Source: JAZNSB01 sp045590955
Lineage (GTDB): Bacteria; Pseudomonadota; Alphaproteobacteria; RF32; CAG-239
Assembly: GCA_045590955.1 (NCBI GenBank)
Contig: JAZNSB010000055.1
Location: 1-17,869, forward strand
DNA length: 17,869 bases
Reading direction: 5' to 3'
Shown: one piece after another, positions 8,801-15,757 of the stretch
Layout of the letters: each line of letters opens with the position of its first letter
How positions within the stretch are numbered: the first letter of the stretch is position 1
The notes under the pieces: generated by a model
Seen by the model: only the letters and a program-made list of their open reading frames with translations
Told to the model about the DNA's origin: nothing
Database searches by the model: none
Made by a program: the position numbers and the translations under genes

Positions 8801-9963
8801 ACGACAAAGTTAAAAAAGGCCAAAAGATTGCAGAGTGGGATCCGTTTACCGTGCCGGTAATTTCTGAAAAAGCCGGTAAGGCAGAATTGATTGATTTAAT
8901 TAATAACATTTCTGTAAAAGAAACAGTTGATGAAACAACAGGTATGACTTCTAAGACGGTTATTGACTGGAGATCCGGAGCAAATGCTGCAAACTTGAAA
9001 CCAAGTATTGTGCTTAAAGATGCAAAAGGAAATCCTGTTATATTTGATAACGGAAAAGAAGTTAGATATTATTTGTCTGTTGATGCTATTTTGTTGGTTG
9101 ATAACGGATCTGATGTTAAAGTTGGTGATGTTATTGCCAGAATTCCAAGAGAAAGCTCTAAGACAAAAGATATTACCGGTGGTTTGCCAAGAGTTGCAGA
9201 ATTGTTTGAGGCTCGCAGACCAAAAGATCAGGCAATTATTGCCGATATTGACGGACAGGTTGACTTTGGAAAAGATTACAAAGCAAAACAGCGTATTGTG
9301 ATTACTCCAAAGAATGGGGAGCCTATGGAATATTTGGTTCCAAAAGGCAGACACTTGGCCGTTCAAGATGGTGATATTGTTAAAAAAGGTGACTTGTTGG
9401 TTGAAGGTATTCCTGCTCCACACGATATTTTGCGTGTATTGGGCGTGGAAGCTTTGGCTGAGTATTTGGTTAAGGAAATTCAAGACGTATATCGTCTGCA
9501 AGGTGTGAAGATTAACGATAAGCACATTGAAGTAATTGTTTCTCAAATGCTCAAAAAAGTTGAAGTAACCGTTCCTGGGGCAACAACATTTGTAACCGGA
9601 GAACAGGTTGACAGAGATGTGTTTGAAGCAGAAAATGCCAAAACAATTGCCGATGGCGGTCAGCCTGCTGAAGCTACACCGGTATTACTTGGTATTACAA
9701 AGGCTTCTTTGCAGACAAAATCATTTATCTCTGCAGCGTCATTCCAAGAAACAACCAGAGTTTTGACAGAAGCAGCAGTTTCTGGCAAGACAGATGTGTT
9801 GACCGGATTGAAGGAAAACGTGATTGTGGGTAGATTGATTCCTGCAGGAACAGGTAGCGTTTTGAGATCTTTGAGAAAAGTTGCCGCACAAAATGATAAA
9901 GAAATTTTAGCATTGCGTGAGGAAGCTATTCAAAAAAGGTTAGAAGAAACTTCAAATGACTAA
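5812..9963 (+). CDS. rpoC: DNA-directed RNA polymerase subunit beta'
   Basis: This is the beta' subunit carrying the catalytic Mg2+ site. At 1383 aa it is of normal length. The N-terminal zinc-binding cysteines are C70, C72, C85 and C88. The catalytic loop NADFDGDQM has D461, D463 and D465. The bridge helix and trigger-loop region lies at about residues 725-800 ([20 protein letters not shown], then [20 protein letters not shown]). The second zinc site is C803, C877, C884 and C887, spaced exactly as E. coli C814, C888, C895 and C898. The [16 protein letters not shown] motif and the usual C-terminal [17 protein letters not shown] are intact. A GGAGA ribosome site lies in the 12-base gap after rpoB. 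It is the last gene of the operon, followed by a strong hairpin terminator. Confidence 0.98.
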   Translation: [1383 protein letters not shown]

Positions 9964-9966
9964 AAT

Positions 9967-9998
9967 AAAAAGCTCCGCATGAAAGTGCGGAGCTTTTT
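9967..9998 (+). terminator. Intrinsic terminator of the rpoBC operon
   Basis: A perfect 13-bp stem pairs 9967-9979 with 9986-9998 over the loop TGAAAG. The core AGCTCCGCA is GC-rich and flows into a T run ending at 10000, three bases after the rpoC stop. The A-rich 5' flank makes it read as a terminator on the minus strand too. Confidence 0.92.
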
Positions 9999-10002
9999 TT
10001 AT

Positions 10003-10031
10003 AAAAAACCACCGTTAAAAGGTGGTTTTTT
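10003..10031 (-). terminator. Bidirectional terminator at the end of trmB
   Basis: A perfect 11-bp stem, AAAAAACCACC (10003-10013) with GGTGGTTTTTT (10021-10031), has the loop GTTAAAA. Flanking A and T runs give a U tract in both directions. It lies four bases beyond the trmB stop (minus strand) and just past the rpoC terminator, so the two convergent operons are insulated by a pair of hairpins. Confidence 0.85.
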
Positions 10032-10035
10032 GTTG

Positions 10036-10740
10036 TTATATTTTTTTATATTCTAAAAATACAGGGCGTCTGCCTTCTCTGATGGCTTTGCGTTGGTATT
10101 TTGTTTCAACCCAGTCTGACGGAGGATTTTTCCAGTCTGAACCGCAAGAGGCTGTCCAAACAAAGCTTTTGTTATTTCTCAACTGAGATAATGTCCATCT
10201 TTTGTATACGGGATGGTCTGTGGCAATTTGCAATATGCCTCCAGGTTTTAGAATTCTGGCCAGCTCTTCAATGTTTTCGTTGTTAATAAAACGTCTGTCG
10301 GCATGTCTTTTTTTTGGCCACGGGTCAGGAAAAAGTAAGAAAACTTTATCTATGCTGTTGTTGGGAATTTTTTCAAAAAGAAGGCGGACATCATCACTAA
10401 AGACCCTAATGTTATCTGTTCTGCCTTCGGCAAGACAGATGTCTTCCGGAATATCTTTTGTTTCTTTTATTCCCGTTAAAAGATTTAGCAGATTTGCAAC
10501 GCCGTTTTGAAAAACTTCTGCTCCAATAAACCCTATGTTTGGGTTGTTTTTTGCTATTCCTGCTATGTGTTCCCCGTCTCCGAAACCTATCTCAAGATAT
10601 ATTTTTGCAAAACGAGACTGCAATTCATTAAAACTTTTAAATTGGATGCTTGGCAAAAATTTTTCTAATAGGTGTGATTTTGTTTTTCTTATTTTTCTGC
10701 CAACTCTGCGGCCAAAAAATTTAGGATTTTCTATTAACAT
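10036..10740 (-). CDS. trmB: tRNA (guanine-N7-)-methyltransferase TrmB
   Basis: TrmB uses S-adenosylmethionine to methylate N7 of G46 in the variable loop of tRNA. The 234-aa product has an N-terminal basic segment (GRRVGRKIRKTK). The SAM-binding motif YLEIGFGDGEHIAGIA begins at residue 48. The TrmB signature LFPDPWPKKRHADRRF is at 136-151, RILKPGGILQIATDHP at 162-177, and the C-terminal TKYQRKAIREGR at 213-224. The length is normal. It is the last gene of the minus-strand operon, eight bases after the XRE gene. The ribosome site before the ATG at 10740 is weak, so it may depend on coupling to the upstream gene. Confidence 0.95.
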   Translation of the reverse strand: MLIENPKFFGRRVGRKIRKTKSHLLEKFLPSIQFKSFNELQSRFAKIYLEIGFGDGEHIAGIAKNNPNIGFIGAEVFQNGVANLLNLLTGIKETKDIPEDICLAEGRTDNIRVFSDDVRLLFEKIPNNSIDKVFLLFPDPWPKKRHADRRFINNENIEELARILKPGGILQIATDHPVYKRWTLSQLRNNKSFVWTASCGSDWKNPPSDWVETKYQRKAIREGRRPVFLEYKKI

Positions 10741-10748
10741 TGTTATTC

Positions 10749-11246
10749 TTATTCTGTAGGTTCTTTGTTTTCAAAATCTTCTGTTTCAGATGCTTTGGCG
10801 AGTGATTTTATCATTTCTAACATCTGACGAGCAACGGTTCTGTTTTTTATTTTGTAATATGATGTAACCAACTCTCTTGTTTCTGAATTTAGCAAGGGAT
10901 TGGGAAAATATTCAGATTTTTCTTCTGCAAGATGCAGTTGTTTGGGTGCTTTTAATACAAATCTTCTTGGGCTTTGCTCTTCTACTTCTTTGTTGATATC
11001 TTCATAAAAGTAAGAAATTTCTGTATGCAGAATGTTGCTGATATCCCACAATCTGCTTGCTCCAACACGGTTGATTCCTTTTTCATATTTTTGAATTTGT
11101 TGGAAAGTGATGCCCAATAAAGAAGCAAGTTTTTCTTGGGTCATGCCCAAAAAATTTCTTCTCAACCTAATGCGGTTTCCAACAAGAATGTCTATTGGAT
11201 TAGGGTTTTTTTCTTGATCGTTTTCTGGTTTTTGTGTTTTTCTCAT
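10749..11246 (-). CDS. XRE-family helix-turn-helix transcriptional regulator
   Basis: This is a 165-aa DNA-binding regulator with an XRE/Cro-type helix-turn-helix at about residues 22-77. The segment MTQEKLASLLGITFQQIQKY is followed by EKGINRVGASRLWDIS. A C-terminal tail carries SETRELVTSYYKIKNRTVAR, a form common in alphaproteobacterial XRE proteins encoded next to lnt and metK/trmB. I chose the ATG at 11246 because AGGA lies five bases upstream; a TTG 15 bases further upstream would also be in frame but has no ribosome site. The 40-base gap to lnt holds inverted repeats that could be its own operator. Its target genes cannot be read from the sequence. Confidence 0.9.
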   Translation of the reverse strand: MRKTQKPENDQEKNPNPIDILVGNRIRLRRNFLGMTQEKLASLLGITFQQIQKYEKGINRVGASRLWDISNILHTEISYFYEDINKEVEEQSPRRFVLKAPKQLHLAEEKSEYFPNPLLNSETRELVTSYYKIKNRTVARQMLEMIKSLAKASETEDFENKEPTE

Positions 11247-11263
11247 GTAGTCCTCGCACAAAT

Positions 11264-11304
11264 AACTTATCAGTAAGACTAAGTTTTTAATGATTAAAAG
11301 TCAA
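11264..11304 (-). promoter_or_regulatory. Possible XRE promoter with overlapping operator-like inverted repeats
   Basis: On the minus strand, TTGACT (11304-11299, inside the last codons of lnt) stands 17 bases from TAGTCT (11281-11276), a weak -10. AACTTA (11264-11269) and TAAGTT (11280-11285) form a 6-bp inverted repeat with a 10-base spacer that covers the -10. A nested CTTA-TCAG-TAAG (11266-11277) lies inside it. The XRE start codon is 18 bases further downstream. The repeats are seen directly; promoter activity and autorepression are inferred. Confidence 0.35.
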
Positions 11305-12813
11305 CTTTTTTCTTAATGAAAAAAATACTATGGTGATTATACATAAAATCAAAATTGGAAAATTTCCATATTGAGAATATGGAGTATAAAAAGATGTTTT
11401 GACAGGTAAACTTAAGTCTAGGGATCCTATTTTATTATATTCTATTTTTCCCAAAATTTGTCCGGATGGGGCTATTAATGCACTTATGCCATTATTTGCT
11501 ACTCTGGCAATAGTAACACCTTCTTCAATGGCTCGCATTTTTGCTGCAGCCAAATGTTGGTACGGGCCGGCAGAATTTCCATACCATCCATCATTGCTTA
11601 CATTTATGATCCATTCAGGTTTATTGGCTTTATTGATTATTTTGTGCGGAAAGATAATTTCATAACAAACAAGTCCGCCAAAAGGAGGAATGTTGTTTAT
11701 TTGCATGGTTTTTGGACCTTCTCCTGCTTGAAAATTGCCAATAGGTTGAGTGATGGTTCTTATCCATGAAGGTAGGTGTTTTCTAAACGGAATATATTCG
11801 CCAAATGGAACTAAATGGCTTTTATTATACCAATCTTTTACGCCGTCTTTGCCCACGACGATTATTGAATTTGCCGGGTTATATGTGTAATCGGCATTTA
11901 TTTCATAACGAATACTTCCGGTTACCAAAACAGAGTTTGGGGTAAGAATGTTTTGAATTTTTTGTAAGTGTATTTTATCTAAATCAAGAGGAAACGGACT
12001 TGCAGTTTCTCCCCAAATTATAACATCTGCTTTTTGGTTTGGATTTGTTTGTGACATATTGAGATATGTATCAAAGTGTTTTTCCAAGCTTTCTTTATTC
12101 CATTTTGTTGTTTGTGGAATGCTGGGTTGCACCATTCTGATTGTGGTATCTGAAAACGGCATTTTTTTATAGTTCTTAAAGCATATTAGACCTGTAGTAA
12201 TAACAAAAAGGGTAATTGCAGACATGGTAATTAGTGCCAATTTTTTATATTTTTTATTGGCATTGGCAAGCAAAATTGCCGGGCAACAGCTGAATAAAAC
12301 TAATATAAAACTCAATCCGTAAGTGCCTAAAATAGAAGCACCTTGGGATAAAAACGGAGAAAAAGAAAGGCTTGTTCCAATTAAGTTCCAAGGAAAGCCC
12401 GTAAATAAAAATGAGCGTATCCATTCAAATATAACAAACCAAGAAGCAAAGCAAAAAACTTTTGATGTAATGTCTTTGTTGGTTCTGATTAAAAGAGTGG
12501 GAAAAGCGGTAAATAGACCAAAAAATAATCCGCTTACTATCGGAACCAACGGATAAAGCAACCCAAATGTTTCTTTTTCTACAAGCAGTGCGTTTCCGAT
12601 CCAGCTGAAAGAACTTCCATAAAATCCAATGCCGAAAAAGTATCCTAGCAGGAAGCTTTGTTTGTAACTTTTTGAATTAAATTCAAGATATACCAAAAGG
12701 CTTAAGCATACAAGTAAAACAGGAAAAACAAAATATGGGGGAAGGGCGTAAGTGCTGATTATTCCCAATGTGAAAGCCGTTAATTTTTTGTGTTTTGCTA
12801 TAATATCTGGCAT
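11287..12813 (-). CDS. lnt: Apolipoprotein N-acyltransferase
   Basis: Lnt is an inner-membrane enzyme that adds the third acyl chain to the N-terminal cysteine of apolipoproteins, the last step of lipoprotein maturation. The N-terminal half is strongly hydrophobic, with several membrane segments. It contains FEWIRSFLFTGFPWNLIGTS, the family's conserved core. The C-terminal half is the periplasmic nitrilase-like domain. With the start used here (508 aa), the catalytic triad is E269 (WGETASPFP), K331 (WYNKSHLVPFGEYIP) and C383 (GGLVCYEIIFP), close to E. coli E267, K335 and C387. A final hydrophobic segment and KK-rich tail end the protein. The start is uncertain: ATGs at 12813 and 12828 and an earlier in-frame start at 12870 are possible, none with a clear ribosome site. 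I prefer 12813, four bases after the ybeY stop, with coupled translation. Confidence 0.94.
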   Translation of the reverse strand: MPDIIAKHKKLTAFTLGIISTYALPPYFVFPVLLVCLSLLVYLEFNSKSYKQSFLLGYFFGIGFYGSSFSWIGNALLVEKETFGLLYPLVPIVSGLFFGLFTAFPTLLIRTNKDITSKVFCFASWFVIFEWIRSFLFTGFPWNLIGTSLSFSPFLSQGASILGTYGLSFILVLFSCCPAILLANANKKYKKLALITMSAITLFVITTGLICFKNYKKMPFSDTTIRMVQPSIPQTTKWNKESLEKHFDTYLNMSQTNPNQKADVIIWGETASPFPLDLDKIHLQKIQNILTPNSVLVTGSIRYEINADYTYNPANSIIVVGKDGVKDWYNKSHLVPFGEYIPFRKHLPSWIRTITQPIGNFQAGEGPKTMQINNIPPFGGLVCYEIIFPHKIINKANKPEWIINVSNDGWYGNSAGPYQHLAAAKMRAIEEGVTIARVANNGISALIAPSGQILGKIEYNKIGSLDLSLPVKTSFYTPYSQYGNFPILILCIITIVFFSLRKKLTFNH

Positions 12814-12817
12814 GTTT

Positions 12818-13330
12818 TTAATCTGCATGAGGGTTGGGAATGTTAAAGTGAGCCAAAATATCTGCTTCAATATCTTGCATTATTTTGGCATCTTTTTCTT
12901 CTATGTGGTCATAGCCTAAAATATGCAAAACACCATGAACCAGCAAGTGAGCAAAGTGATCTGTAACAGGTTTGTTTTGTTCCAAAGCTTCTTTTTGTAA
13001 TGTTTCTACTGATACAACAATGTCTCCTAAGGCAATTTGCGGATATATTTTTATTTCTTCATAAAAAAATTCATCATCCATATTGGCAAAAGTCAGCACA
13101 TTGGTTGGTGTATTTTTATTTCTGAAAGAACTGTTAAGTTCTGTAATTTGTATATCGTTGGTAAGTAGCAAATTTACAGAAAGCTCTTTGTTTGCAGGTA
13201 AGTTTGCCAAAGGATGTTTGGAAAAGACATGCTCAAATGCGTAAGATATTTTTTCTTTTGCAAATTTATTTACGCATTTGATTGTCTTTTTCCAACTTTC
13301 ATCATTTATGATGATGCAAATTTTTACCAT
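12818..13330 (-). CDS. ybeY: Endoribonuclease YbeY (16S rRNA maturation)
   Basis: YbeY is a zinc-dependent single-strand endoribonuclease needed for 16S rRNA 3'-end maturation and ribosome quality control. The 170-aa product has the defining metal site HGVLHILGYDH at residues 132-142 (H132, H136, H142). The conserved upstream strand region LNSSFRNKNTPTNVLTF is at about 65-81. ALGDIVVS is at about 100-107. Its ATG directly follows the phoH stop codon (TAA then ATG, no gap), pointing to termination-reinitiation. Pairing with phoH-like ybeZ upstream and lnt downstream is the usual arrangement. Confidence 0.95.
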   Translation of the reverse strand: MVKICIIINDESWKKTIKCVNKFAKEKISYAFEHVFSKHPLANLPANKELSVNLLLTNDIQITELNSSFRNKNTPTNVLTFANMDDEFFYEEIKIYPQIALGDIVVSVETLQKEALEQNKPVTDHFAHLLVHGVLHILGYDHIEEKDAKIMQDIEADILAHFNIPNPHAD

Positions 13331-14287
13331 TTATGAAATTTCCTTGGCTTTTTTTTCATAAGCTTCAACAATTTTTGCAACCAGTCCATGGCGCACAACA
13401 TCTGTTGCGCTAAATGTTACGGTGCTTGTGTTCTTGATGCCATGCAATGTTTCTATTGCGTCTTTTAAGCCGGAAAACACTCCGCGAGGAAGGTCTACTT
13501 GGCTTAAGTCACCATTTACTACCATGCGAGAGTTTTCTCCCAATCTGGTTAAAAACATTTTCATTTGCATTGGGGTTGTATTTTGAGCTTCATCTAAAAT
13601 AATGAATGAATTTGACAAAGTTCTACCTCTCATAAATGCAAGCGGAGCAATCTCTATTTCACCGATTTCAAGTTTTTTATCAACGGCTTCTGCAGGTAAC
13701 ATTTCATACAAGGCATCATACAAAGGTCTTAAATAAGGGTCTACCTTATCTTTTAAATCTCCAGGCAAAAATCCAAGATTTTCACCTGCTTCTACAGCTG
13801 GTCTGGAGAGGATGATTTTATCTATTTTGCCCTCTAACATCATAGATACGGCCAAAGCTACTGCTAAATATGTTTTACCTGTGCCGGCAGGACCAAGACC
13901 AAACACCAGTTCATTATCCATCATTTGTTGAATATATTCTGCTTGGGTTGCAGAACGAGGATATATGTGTCTTTTTTTGGTTTTTAATACAATATCATTT
14001 AAATTTTCAGGAGTGATTTTGCAAGAAGTGTCTCCGCAAATTCTGATGGCAGCTTTTACCTCTTCTTCTCCAATGGTAATACCTTTGCTGGCTTTTTGTG
14101 TTAAAGTTTCAATAGCTTTCTTTGCCAGTTCAACTTTTGTTTCTTCTCCTTTTAAGAGAATTTCATTTCCAAAAAAACTAATGTTTAACCCAAGAGTATT
14201 TTCCAACAATTTTAAATTGCTGTCTTGAGGGCCTAAAAGTTGTTGAATGATGGGATTGTTAAATAATTGTATTTTTTCTTCTTTCAT
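13331..14287 (-). CDS. PhoH-like ATPase (YbeZ)
   Basis: This is a PhoH-family P-loop ATPase, thought to work with YbeY in RNA metabolism. The 318-aa protein has an N-terminal KH-like region (about residues 1-105). The Walker A motif GPAGTGKT is at 132-139, with FLPGDLKDKVDPYLRPLYDA at about 173-192. The Walker B motif FIILDEAQNTT is at 228-238, and MVVNGDLSQVDLPRG at 255-269. The length matches YbeZ. Its ATG abuts the miaB stop (TAA then ATG) and its own stop abuts the ybeY ATG, so the three genes form a tightly coupled block. The exact biochemical role of the family is not settled. Confidence 0.94.
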   Translation of the reverse strand: MKEEKIQLFNNPIIQQLLGPQDSNLKLLENTLGLNISFFGNEILLKGEETKVELAKKAIETLTQKASKGITIGEEEVKAAIRICGDTSCKITPENLNDIVLKTKKRHIYPRSATQAEYIQQMMDNELVFGLGPAGTGKTYLAVALAVSMMLEGKIDKIILSRPAVEAGENLGFLPGDLKDKVDPYLRPLYDALYEMLPAEAVDKKLEIGEIEIAPLAFMRGRTLSNSFIILDEAQNTTPMQMKMFLTRLGENSRMVVNGDLSQVDLPRGVFSGLKDAIETLHGIKNTSTVTFSATDVVRHGLVAKIVEAYEKKAKEIS

Positions 14288-15622
14288 TTATTTTGCCTTT
14301 CCGCTTAAGGAGTTTGGTGTTGCTCCTGTTATTTGTATTTCTATTATCTTATTTAAAAAACTTTTATCAAGAGTTGCGTGTAAATTTTGCATATACGGAG
14401 TTCTGCCCAGAAGTTGCCCTTGGTGTCTGCCGGCACTTTCAAACAATACGGGCATGGTTTTACCAATGCAAGACAGGTTGAACTTATGTTGGTAGTCAAA
14501 TAAAAGTTCTTGTAGTGTTTGTAGGCGTTCATCTTTTATATGCTCAGGCACTTGATCTTTCATTACAGCTGCGGGAGTGCCCGGTCTTTTTGAGTATTTG
14601 AAAGAAAATGCCTGTATAAACTTAACTTCGTTAACAATGTTTAGTGTGTCTTTGAAGTCAGCGTCTGTTTCAGACGGAAAACCTACAATAAAGTCTGATG
14701 ACATGCCAATGTTGGGATTTGCCTTTTTTAGTTTTTCAATAATTTTAAGGTAATCTCCGGAAGTATGTCTTCTGTTCATGGCTTTTAAAATTTTATCTGA
14801 ACCGGACTGTATGGGAAGATGCAAATAGGGCATAAGTTTTGCCAAATCTTTATGACAAGCAATTAAATCATCATCCATATCTGCAGGGTATGATGTGGTG
14901 TATCTTAATCTTTTTAGCCCATCTATTTTTGCAAGTTCTTGTAATAAATATGCCAAGTTACGTTCTTTACCGGAAGAATCTTCTCCATGGTAAGAGTTTA
15001 CATTTTGTCCGAGCAGATTTATTTCTACTGTTCCTTGTTCAACCAGTCTTTTTGCTTCTTCTAAAACACTTGCTACAGGGCGAGAGTATTCAGCGCCTCT
15101 GGTATATGGAACAACGCAATATGTACAGAAATTGTCACATCCTTCCTGTATTGCTAAATATGAGCATCCGCCTGAAGATTTTACCAAAGGCAAAAAGTCA
15201 AATTTTGCTTCGGCAGGAAATTCTGTATCTATAGTTTTCTTTTGTTCATTAAGTGCCTTTTCAATTATTTGCGGCAATCTATGATAGGTCAGTGGTCCGG
15301 TTGCAAAATCTATGAAATTTGAACGCTTAAAAATTTGTTCATCTTCAGCTTGAACAACACACCCGACAATGCCAACAAGTGTTTTTTTGCCTTGCAATAA
15401 GCGCTCTTGTTTTATTTTATTGTATCGGCCAAGGTCGGAAAAAACTTTTTCCGTGGCTTTCTCTCTGATATGGCAGGTGTTGAAAATTACGATGTCTGCC
15501 AAGGCAATATCTTCTGTGGCACAAAAGCCCATTTTTTCTAAAATGGAGCCTATGCGTTGCGAATCGTAAACATTCATTTGGCATCCGAATGTTTTTATGT
15601 AATAGTATTTTGTGTCTTTCAA
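14288..15622 (-). CDS. miaB: tRNA-2-methylthio-N6-dimethylallyladenosine synthase MiaB
   Basis: MiaB is a radical-SAM methylthiotransferase that converts i6A37 to ms2i6A37 in tRNAs reading U-starting codons. Residues C14, C50 and C88 bind the auxiliary 4Fe-4S cluster. C162, C166 and C169 (CDNFCTYC) bind the radical-SAM cluster. A TRAM-like RNA-binding domain occupies roughly the last 65 residues. The 444-aa length is normal. The start is a TTG at 15622 with AGGG seven bases upstream. The first in-frame ATG would begin after C14 and lose an essential cluster ligand, so TTG is strongly preferred. An ATG at 15641 is out of frame. It is the first gene of the minus-strand operon. Confidence 0.95.
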   Translation of the reverse strand: MKDTKYYYIKTFGCQMNVYDSQRIGSILEKMGFCATEDIALADIVIFNTCHIREKATEKVFSDLGRYNKIKQERLLQGKKTLVGIVGCVVQAEDEQIFKRSNFIDFATGPLTYHRLPQIIEKALNEQKKTIDTEFPAEAKFDFLPLVKSSGGCSYLAIQEGCDNFCTYCVVPYTRGAEYSRPVASVLEEAKRLVEQGTVEINLLGQNVNSYHGEDSSGKERNLAYLLQELAKIDGLKRLRYTTSYPADMDDDLIACHKDLAKLMPYLHLPIQSGSDKILKAMNRRHTSGDYLKIIEKLKKANPNIGMSSDFIVGFPSETDADFKDTLNIVNEVKFIQAFSFKYSKRPGTPAAVMKDQVPEHIKDERLQTLQELLFDYQHKFNLSCIGKTMPVLFESAGRHQGQLLGRTPYMQNLHATLDKSFLNKIIEIQITGATPNSLSGKAK

Positions 15623-15641
15623 TGTATTTCCCTTTTTGCAT

Positions 15642-15670
15642 ATTGTAGAGGATTTTCTGCAGAATTAAAA
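15642..15670 (-). promoter_or_regulatory. Possible promoter for the miaB operon
   Basis: Read on the minus strand, TACAAT (15647-15642) is a good -10 match about 20 bases before the miaB TTG. The hexamer 17 bases upstream, TTTTAA, is a poor -35. The divergent arrangement requires a minus-strand promoter in this 135-base gap, and this is the best candidate seen. Confidence 0.35.
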
Positions 15671-15697
15671 GACTTTTTTTGTGTTGTCCCTTTTTTA

Positions 15698-15725
15698 TTG
15701 AAAATTAACTAATTTCAGGTATAAT
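15698..15725 (+). promoter_or_regulatory. Sigma-70-type promoter for the TerB-like-to-folD operon
   Basis: TTGAAA (15698-15703) and TATAAT (15720-15725) are separated by 16 bases, giving five of six and six of six matches to the consensus. The start codon is 32 bases beyond the -10, with a GGAGA ribosome site at 15745-15749. It faces away from the miaB operon. Confidence 0.75.
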
Positions 15726-15757
15726 ATAAGCATGTAATAAATTAGGAGATTTTGATT

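Noticed and set aside
8896..9546. 216-codon open frame on the minus strand inside rpoC
   Set aside because: It is fully antisense to conserved RpoC, is rich in Asn, Phe and Cys, and has no recognisable domain. It is a by-product of codon bias in the AT-rich coding strand. The same applies to antisense frames at 3262-3705, 4165-4632 and 6306-6776.
12814..12870. Long N-terminal extension of lnt overlapping ybeY by 53 bases
   Set aside because: The extension has no ribosome site, and the family N-terminus and length fit better with the ATG at 12813. Not excluded absolutely.
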